Translations under genes and position numbers: made by a program
The notes under the pieces: generated by a model
Told to the model about the DNA's origin: nothing
Databases searched by the model: none
Seen by the model: only the letters and a program-made list of their open reading frames with translations
Part shown: positions 54,935 through 62,000 of the stretch, piece by piece
Layout of the letters: each line of letters begins with the position of its first letter
Position numbering within the stretch: position 1 is the first letter of the stretch
DNA from: Pseudomonas saudiphocaensis
GTDB lineage: Bacteria > Pseudomonadota > Gammaproteobacteria > Pseudomonadales > Pseudomonadaceae
DNA: 64,000 nucleotides
Assembly: GCF_000756775.1 (NCBI RefSeq)
Contig: NZ_CCSF01000001.1
Span: 1,364,001 to 1,428,000 of the forward strand
Direction: 5' to 3'

Positions 54935-55854
54935 AGCGCCTCCCCACGCGTCAGATTGCGAAACACTTCATCCAGCCGGCCACGCTCCACCGCCAGCTCC
55001 TTCACGGCCCAGCCGCGCTGGCTGATCAGCGCATTGACCTGGGGAAAGATCACCCGCCCAGGCTCTGCGAGCACAGTAACGCTGTGCGCCGCGTGATTGA
55101 CCTCCACACCAGCCACACCCGGCAGAGAATCCAGCGCCAGATCGTCCAGCGGCGCATCGCTGACCAGCGTAACTGCCTGGTGATATTTCGAGCGGCTTTC
55201 CAGCTCCATCGGTGTGCTGTCAGCCACTAGCCGGCCGCTGGCGATGACCAGCGCACGGGTACAGACCGCCGTCACCTCTTCGAGAATGTGGGTGGAGATG
55301 ATGACGATCTTGTCCTGTGCCAACCCCTGAATCAGCTCACGCACCTGATGTTTCTGATTGGGGTCGAGGCCATCGGTAGGCTCATCGAGAATCAGCACTC
55401 TTGGGTCGTGCAGGATCGCCTGAGCCAGCCCGACCCGGCGCTTGAAGCCCTTGGACAGGGTTTCAATCGTCTGCCCCAAAACCTTTTCCAGCTCTACCTG
55501 AGCCGCAGCGGTCGCCACGCGTTGCTTCTTCTCCGCACCGCGATAACCGCGCACTTCGGCGATGAATTCGAGAAAGCCACGCACCGTCATATCGCCGTAA
55601 CAGGGCGCACCTTCGGGCAGATATCCGATCTGCCGCTGGGCCTGCAGCGTCTGGGTCTGGATATCGCAGCCGAAGATGCTCGCCGATCCTGAAGTCGGCG
55701 CGAGAAAGCCGGTCAGCATTTTCATGGTGGTGGACTTGCCGGCGCCATTGGGCCCGAGAAAACCCAGCACCTCGCCAGGCTGGACGCTGAATGACAGCGC
55801 GTCCACCGCTGTGTGCCGAGCAAATCGTTTGGTCAGATCTCTTAGTTCGATCAT
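54931..55854 (-). CDS. ABC transporter ATP-binding protein (GldA-like)
   Basis: Drives the ABC-2 exporter. Walker A is GPNGAGKSTT, the Q-loop lies near IGYLPEGAPCYG, the signature is degenerate-looking TLSKGFKRRVGLAQAI, Walker B is VLILDEPTDGLDP and the H-loop STHILEE. The C-terminal extension (after about 220) is typical of the GldA/NodI-like group. The start is the ATG giving MIELRDLTKRFARHTAVDAL, 307 residues, with 14 upstream codons excluded. Confidence 0.93.
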   Translation of the reverse strand: MIELRDLTKRFARHTAVDALSFSVQPGEVLGFLGPNGAGKSTTMKMLTGFLAPTSGSASIFGCDIQTQTLQAQRQIGYLPEGAPCYGDMTVRGFLEFIAEVRGYRGAEKKQRVATAAAQVELEKVLGQTIETLSKGFKRRVGLAQAILHDPRVLILDEPTDGLDPNQKHQVRELIQGLAQDKIVIISTHILEEVTAVCTRALVIASGRLVADSTPMELESRSKYHQAVTLVSDAPLDDLALDSLPGVAGVEVNHAAHSVTVLAEPGRVIFPQVNALISQRGWAVKELAVERGRLDEVFRNLTRGEAL

Positions 55855-56201
55855 TGCTCTCTCATCCATACGATCAAGGCCCGGCGCCCCACTCAAGCCC
55901 TACGCGCCGAGCCTGCAAAAAATGCCGGCGGCACTATATGAAGATGAACGCCGCGAATGCAACGGCCCGAAAGGATGGATAATTGACCGAAGTTTTCGCA
56001 GGAGCACGCTATTTGTCCACCAGCCGAAATTGGCTTGGTGCGGCGAGTGACGGCACCCTTGATGCGACGCGGCAAAGGCCCCGCCGTTTTCTGCCTGCAG
56101 AAGTATCGAGCTATCGGCTGAATAAGAAGTCGTGCTGGCGTAAGGTGCACGGGCCTCTAGCGGGTTCAAAGCACCCCTTTCATCAAATGTTAGGAGTTCG
56201 C
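55855..56201. other. Divergent intergenic region between the ABC operon and the DUF2157 gene
   Basis: About 350 bases with no supportable gene. The frame open into the DUF2157 gene has no recognisable sequence. Promoters for both directions must lie here, but no strong hexamer pair or operator was recognised. Confidence 0.55.
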
Positions 56202-57230
56202 ATGCAACTGAATCGCAGCCTCCTCAAGGAAGCGACAAAAGAAGGGCTGCTCAGCGAGCAGCAGGCAGATCGGCTCTGGGCGTTTCTGGATGAACGCAGG
56301 AAGGACAAACCAGAGTTCCGCTCAACACACATCCTTTACTACCTCGGCGGGCTGATCGCCATCGGCGCTATGAGCCTGTTCATGACCCTGGGCTGGGAAC
56401 GCTTCGGTGGCTGGGGCCTGTTCTCCATTGCCCTTGCCTATGCCGGTGCAGGACTCTGGCTCACCGAATTCTTCCTGAGAAAATCCCGACTGCGTATTCC
56501 CGCCGGCATCACCGCAGCCTTTGTCGTCGCCCTCACACCACTGGCGATTTATGGCCTGCAGGTTGCACTGGGCTGGTGGGCTGATGGGAGGTATTTGCGC
56601 AATTACCACACCCATATCGATTGGCGCTGGCTGTTCATGGAACTCGCCACGCTAGCGTGCGGCGTAATCATGCTTTGGCGTTACCGCCTGCCATTCCTGG
56701 TAATGCCCATCGCGGCGACGCTCTGGTACCTGAGCATGGATCTGGCACCTTTTCTGTTCAACGAAATGGGCACCCCCTGGGAGCTGCGAAAGTTCGTATC
56801 CCTGTGGTTTGGCCTGCTTATCGCACTGCTGGGCTTCTGGGTTGATATCCGCACTCGACAGGACTATGCGTTCTGGCTCTATCTGTTTGGCGCCATAGCC
56901 TTCTGGTGCGGTCTGTCCACGATGTACCTTGACAGTGAGTTGGACAGGTTCATCTACCTGTGCATCAACCTGGCAATGATCGCTGTCGGGGCTGTACTTT
57001 CGCGCAGGCTGTTTGCCGTTCTGGGCGGCCTGGGTGCGACGAGCTACTTTGCTCACCTGGCTTACGATGTGTTCAGGGATAGCATCATCTTCCCTTTCGT
57101 CCTGACCATCATCGGCCTTGGAGTTATCTACCTCGGCATACTCTGGCAGCGCCACGAACAGACCATTAGCAACAAGCTGTACGGAATGCTGCCCACACCA
57201 ATGCGAGAGCTGATCGAGAGGCGCCATTGA
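56202..57230 (+). CDS. DUF2157-type polytopic membrane protein
   Basis: Function unknown. The 342-residue protein begins with a short soluble helical part (SLLKEATKEGLLSEQQADRL) and then about 8-10 transmembrane helices (ILYYLGGLIAIGAMSLFMTL, GITAAFVVALTPLAIYGLQV and others). The ATG has TAGGAG five bases upstream; a long upstream open stretch is excluded. A strong hairpin lies just past the stop. Confidence 0.85.
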   Translation: MQLNRSLLKEATKEGLLSEQQADRLWAFLDERRKDKPEFRSTHILYYLGGLIAIGAMSLFMTLGWERFGGWGLFSIALAYAGAGLWLTEFFLRKSRLRIPAGITAAFVVALTPLAIYGLQVALGWWADGRYLRNYHTHIDWRWLFMELATLACGVIMLWRYRLPFLVMPIAATLWYLSMDLAPFLFNEMGTPWELRKFVSLWFGLLIALLGFWVDIRTRQDYAFWLYLFGAIAFWCGLSTMYLDSELDRFIYLCINLAMIAVGAVLSRRLFAVLGGLGATSYFAHLAYDVFRDSIIFPFVLTIIGLGVIYLGILWQRHEQTISNKLYGMLPTPMRELIERRH

Positions 57231-57254
57231 TCGCTCTCGATCAGTTTCCTGCGA

Positions 57255-57284
57255 AGTGCAGCCGCCCTAGCGGCTGCACTTATT
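57255..57284 (+). terminator. Terminator-like hairpin after the DUF2157 gene
   Basis: AGTGCAGCCG and CGGCTGCACT form a perfect 10-bp stem with loop CCCTAG, followed by TATTG. Its right end touches the stop codon of the fragment gene on the other strand. Confidence 0.7.
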
Positions 57285-57420
57285 GATTGCGACTCACCCT
57301 CCACACGGTATTAGCCAGATCGTCGGCGAGGATCAGCGCGCCTTTCGGATCGACCGCCACACCGACGGGGCGGCCACGGGTCTTGCCGTCGTCCGTGCGA
57401 AAGCCCGTCACGAACTTCAT
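57280..57420 (-). pseudogene. C-terminal fragment of a PQQ/sorbosone-type sugar dehydrogenase
   Basis: A 46-codon frame reads [20 protein letters not shown], then [20 protein letters not shown] and RVSRNQ. This resembles the last beta-propeller blade of periplasmic sugar (L-sorbosone/PQQ-dependent glucose) dehydrogenases. An in-frame stop codon (TAA) precedes the ATG directly, and the AT-rich lipoprotein segment begins beside it, so the rest of the gene has been removed. It is probably a scar at the edge of the acquired segment. Confidence 0.65.
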
Positions 57421-57480
57421 TTAGCTATATTCTCACCGACGCTGATCGGACAACTGTCATTCCTTCTGCTCAACCCGCTC

Positions 57481-58089
57481 TCAGGCGGTACAGAATTTCC
57501 CGTAAGGCGTTCGATCTGTTATGGAACGTCCTTGCGGGTTAGCGGCTCTTATTTCAGCTGCCTTATGCATGATAGAAGAAGCCTCACTCTTTTTATCAAT
57601 TGCTGATAGAGATGCCGCGTACTCGGCAAGTACATCTGCATAACCGATAGGCGCATTCGCGGCGAAATCTTCTTTATCAAACTCAACTATAGCTTTTGCA
57701 AAGTAACCCACCGCCTCATGATACTTATTCTGATCCAAACTCAACCTAGCTAGCTCAACCAAGGACAAATAGAGAGGATTGCCAGCCTCTTTATCGAGTT
57801 TGTAAGCCAAGTTCAGCTCTGACTCAGAAAGCTCAAAAAAGCACGTAACCCCCAATGCCCGCCCATATTCGTACGTTAAAACAGAGCGTACTGCTGGCGG
57901 TAATTTCGCTAACTCAGCATTCACAACTGCCCTCGCATAAGCTCTGCGAGCCAAGTCCCAATTCCCAACTGCCTGAGCCTGCATACCCATGAGGGTATAG
58001 TTTCTTACGTTCTTTGTTTGAATAGCCGAAACACAACCAGTTAACGAGAGCACCGCAATGAAAAAAAATGTAAACCTAGTGAACCTCAT
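57481..58089 (-). CDS. AT-rich lipoprotein with TPR-like helices
   Basis: Function unknown. The 202-residue product has a lipoprotein signal (FFFIAVLSLTGC, lipobox LTGC) and then repeated helix pairs (GMQAQAVGNWDLARRAYARA; LVELARLSLDQNKYHEAVGY; YADVLAEYAASLSAIDKKSE) that look like TPRs, ending RSITDRTPYGKFC. The ATG has AAGGAGG four bases upstream. Base composition is clearly more AT-rich than the core. It lies downstream of the toxin/immunity pair, about 500 bases after the immunity candidate, and may be an accessory or second protector. Confidence 0.8.
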   Translation of the reverse strand: MRFTRFTFFFIAVLSLTGCVSAIQTKNVRNYTLMGMQAQAVGNWDLARRAYARAVVNAELAKLPPAVRSVLTYEYGRALGVTCFFELSESELNLAYKLDKEAGNPLYLSLVELARLSLDQNKYHEAVGYFAKAIVEFDKEDFAANAPIGYADVLAEYAASLSAIDKKSEASSIMHKAAEIRAANPQGRSITDRTPYGKFCTA

Positions 58090-58587
58090 AATCCCTCCTT
58101 GGTATTAAAAAATCCAGCCAAGCCGCCCTCAAGCGGCAAAGCCTTAATATTACGGCACCGCTATTATTGCCTGACCTGCCACCCCTGAAAAGATTTAGAC
58201 ATGCATAATCCGACCTTATGGTGCAACAAGCCATTTCATATTAGGGACAGTAATATTCGGGACAGCCCCCTAATTGATTATAGTTACCACCACCCATGAA
58301 CCTTCCTTACGCCACCCAGTGCGAACTACCGGAAGACCCTATAACCAGATAAAAACGTCCAAAACTAAAGAGAAAGGTTATTATGAAGCCTTTTCATTGC
58401 TTGCTCTGCTGTTTCCGTGCAACCGAAACCGCACCATAACAACCAAGCTCCACAGAACCACCTTTAAGAATACACATACACTCCTTTAGCTGGTAATTTT
58501 ATCAGGAACGACCGTATAGTGACCGGACAGTTAACTAGCAAGGCCCCACAAATTCAACCTATGGATTTGCAAATACACGCTGATCGT
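58090..58587. other. AT-rich non-coding stretch inside the accessory segment
   Basis: Nearly 500 bases with no gene that can be supported. Very short frames exist on both strands but none has family sequence or a well-spaced ribosome-binding site. The low GC matches the flanking lipoprotein genes and suggests remains of displaced cassettes. Confidence 0.6.
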
Positions 58588-59076
58588 TCAAGGCAAGCAT
58601 TCTAACGGTGGCGCCCTATAGCTTCGCCTGGAACACACATGAACACCGACGCTACTGCTCGACAAATAAGATAAACAATCATTGTAATTTAGATATTGAC
58701 GGCAATACCTACTATTTAATCGCAGCTCGATGCTAGGTTTTGGAACTAGCGCGTCAGGTTGGCAAATTGGCAGGTCCGCATGAATGCGACATAAACTTGT
58801 CGAGTCCTCTATACGCCCTTTAAAGCCGCGAGGAGTGTAACCATATCCAACCATGCAATAGTAAACTAAAGCTACTTCGTTTAAACTTTCCTTAGGCCCA
58901 CCTGCCGGATGAGTATCTCCACACTCCAACAATGCTTTTTTTACATCCAACTCAGTCGCACCCATCTTTCCCCATGATTCATAATATGGCGGCGACGGGC
59001 GAAACGCCTCAGGATTAATGCATCCGGACACCCCTACCAAAAAACAAGAAATTACTATTTTATTCGCCATTTTCAT
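58588..59076 (-). CDS. Cysteine-rich lipoprotein, candidate immunity protein
   Basis: The 162-residue product has a lipoprotein signal (VISCFLVGVSGC, lipobox VSGC). The mature part has eight further cysteines, including ALLECGDTHPAGG, VYYCMVGYGYTP, LCRIHADLPICQP, YCRQYLNYNDCLSY and a C-terminal ECLP, which suggests four disulfides in the periplasm. The ATG overlaps the stop of the giant exoprotein by ATGA, the usual immunity-gene position. AT-rich. An immunity role is inferred from location, localisation and size. A second ATG two codons later is possible. Confidence 0.75.
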   Translation of the reverse strand: MKMANKIVISCFLVGVSGCINPEAFRPSPPYYESWGKMGATELDVKKALLECGDTHPAGGPKESLNEVALVYYCMVGYGYTPRGFKGRIEDSTSLCRIHADLPICQPDALVPKPSIELRLNSRYCRQYLNYNDCLSYLSSSSVGVHVCSRRSYRAPPLECLP

Positions 59077-62000
59077 TGGCGCTTTATCTCCATAACCTCT
59101 GCCTTCCCGTATGCAGTAATACATTTATCTGAAGCATTACCATAGCAACTGTGCACCGTCGGACTGTCCTTAAGAATATTTATCCACTCCCTTATCTTGT
59201 AACTCTTATTTGGAACAGTCTCATAGGTGGCCGGGTTATTACCCAGCGCAACCCCCACGAAGTCATATTTATGGTTTTGCAGATATACCGTGTCTTGGCG
59301 ACCCTCGCTCATTTCATACAGCATACCTGCTGCCTTTTCCGCGTTATAGGCTGGGCCGAAAAAGCGAATTAAGGTATCGCTCAATGGCTCTTTTCCATCA
59401 CTCTCTCTTTGCAACGACTCTAGAGCATTTCCGATGGTCATACTGCCACGGCTATGCCCTGACAAATCCAGCCCACTTTCTCCATATAACTTCATGAGGT
59501 CTTTAATTTCTACGGTGGCGTTCGCCAAACCCCATAAATCATTTTCCAGAAAGCTCTGATACCCTGCCACCATCAACTCAGCGACCAAACTGTCGGTTTG
59601 CGGGAAGGCTACTAAGTATATTGTCTCAGCCCCTCCTGGAATATTCTGTGCGGTATAGCCTAATGCGGCATCTTCGTCGTTGAAAATTCCGTTGGTAAAA
59701 ACTTTAACTCGTCCGCCACTGCCCGCTTGCAGGCTCACCTTCTCGCTCTGAGAGAGCTCTCTAACTAGCGCCTTACCATTTTCATCGATGGCAATCTTTC
59801 CATCTTCACCACGAATCACTTCATATATCACGTGGTCCTTCAAGAACATGGTGCGGTAAGCTTCATCGGAGAACTTGGCTGCCTCTGCAAATATCGCTTT
59901 ATTGATAATCTGTACCGCTTCTGCTTGATGTGCCAAGTCCCGCGCATCCAGCCGCTGCGCGGCAGTATGAATAGACTTGGTATCACGACTCAGGCTCGCC
60001 AGAGTTTCGTCGACGGTCTTCCCGGTTTTCTCCAGTTGTGCTACCCCATCGGTAACCACAATGGTGCCTTGGCTTACGGCACTCAGGGTTCTACCGGATG
60101 AGTCATCCTCGGCAGCACCATTATCAATAGCATTACCGATAATGCCTTTGGCAGCGCCGTATTTACCTTGAGTAAAAAAGTCACTACTCAAACTGAAACC
60201 GTTATTCTTGGCACTGGCTTCGGCCCTATTGAGTAAATCCGAATGGGTCAGAGTACCGGTGTTCAGACTGTTCTTGTTGTCTGTTACGGCTTGGTCACTG
60301 CTGGTAATCATCGCGCCCGTGAGGTCGGTGTTGCCTACGGTTTTAATTTGGAAGCCACCGTCACCCGCTTTGATGCCGGTTTGTTCGGTCACGCTGACGT
60401 AGTCGCTGTTGATCTTCTGTTGGCTAACGGAGCCGCTGCCGCTGGACGAGCCGTAGCAGAACGGCGGAATGCACAGACTTAGCCCTACCCCGGTGCTGCT
60501 CTGCTTCGACTGATAGCTGCTGGTGTCCTGAAGGCTTTTCAGGTTGAGATCGCCGCCGATATCAGCCACCACCTTTTTACCGCTGGCCACCGCGCCCTTT
60601 AGGTTGGTGTCACCGCCTGAGGTGAGGCTGAGGGTATTGCCCGCCGTGACATAGGTATTGCTGTGGGTCAGGTCTTCGCCATCAGCCTTGCCACGCGCCT
60701 TATTGGCCGCCAGCTCCAGTGTGAAGCCGTTCTGGCTGCCACCGAGCGCAAAGCCGACGCCGACACTCCAGCCGCTGCCAGCGTTTTTGCTGTGTTGCTC
60801 GGCGGTGTTCTGCGCAGCCAGAAGGTTTATCTCTCCATCCGCGTGCAGGCTGAGGTCATTGCCAGCTTTAAGCTGGCTACCGATCACACGTATGTCACTG
60901 TTACCGTCGCCACGGGCGCTGATATTCAGATCGCCGCCAGCGATAACGCCGCTGCCTACCACGTTACGCCCGCTCTGGGTGGTGGTACTGCTGCTCTTGC
61001 TGTTGCTCAGATTGGCGCTGATCTTGATACCACCCAGGTTACCGTTCATCAGCGCTGTACCGCTGTCCAGCGCGTTGTTGATCTGCATCGCGGTCGTTGC
61101 GGCGGCCAGGGCTTGCAGGCGGCTGTCATCCGTGCGACTAGCAGCCTTGCCCATCTGCTGCATGCTTTGCACCGCGTCCACCAGGGGAACGCTGACAGTG
61201 CCACCCAATGCCGTTCTGCCGGTACTGTGAGTTTGTCTGTGACTGAGGCGATCGTGCCCGGCCTCGATGGCCACCTGTCGTGCTTCGATGTCGATATCAC
61301 CTTGCAGCGCCATGACCTGGCTCGCCGTCTGCCTGTACGCTTCGCCAGCCTTGAGGCTGATGTCGCCTTCAAGCGAAGCGATTCGGCTGCCGACCTGGCG
61401 GATGGTTTCACCCTGGGTCTTTTCGCTTTGTTTGACGCTACCCATGGCCGGCTGCCACCACTCGCCGATCTCGCCAGTCTTGCGGCTACTGGTCTTGCTG
61501 CTATGGCTGGCCTGGCTCTCGCTGCTGGCGATAAGCAGGTCGCGACCCGCATTGATGTCGATATTGCCGTCGGTCACCAGTTGGCTGCCGGCGATGCGGG
61601 TATCACGGCCGCTGTCCAAATGCAGGCTGTCTGCACTGAGCAGACTGCCCACCGCCTCGTGCTGACTCTGCTGCCCCTGCTGAGCCTTTTGCTCATGGGC
61701 CAGCAATGCATGGTGTGCAAAACCCAGGCGACTCGCCTGCCTTGCACTGCTGCTGTTCTGACTATGTATGGCGCTGCTAATGTCGATATCGCGGTCGGCG
61801 CTGAGAAGGGCTGAGCCTTCGGCACGCATTACAGCCCCCTGCAATTTGATGTCCTGGCCAGCGTGCAGCTCGATGTCACCGCCCTGTAGATTGCTGCCTT
61901 CGGGGCTTTGCCAGCTGTTTCGACTGCTGCGTGAGTCGGCGGAGGTCATGCTCTTGCGTAATTTGCTGCTGGCCTGATTACCGCTGCTGGTGGCCGCCAG

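Noticed and set aside
58394-58477. A 27-codon frame on the minus strand with AAAGGAG upstream
   Set aside because: The ribosome-binding sequence is only 3 bases from the ATG and the peptide (MCILKGGSVELGCYG...) has no recognisable features.
60663-61814. Plus-strand open frames of several hundred codons opposite the exoprotein repeats
   Set aside because: They mirror the repetitive haemagglutinin gene and show no domain or ribosome-binding site.
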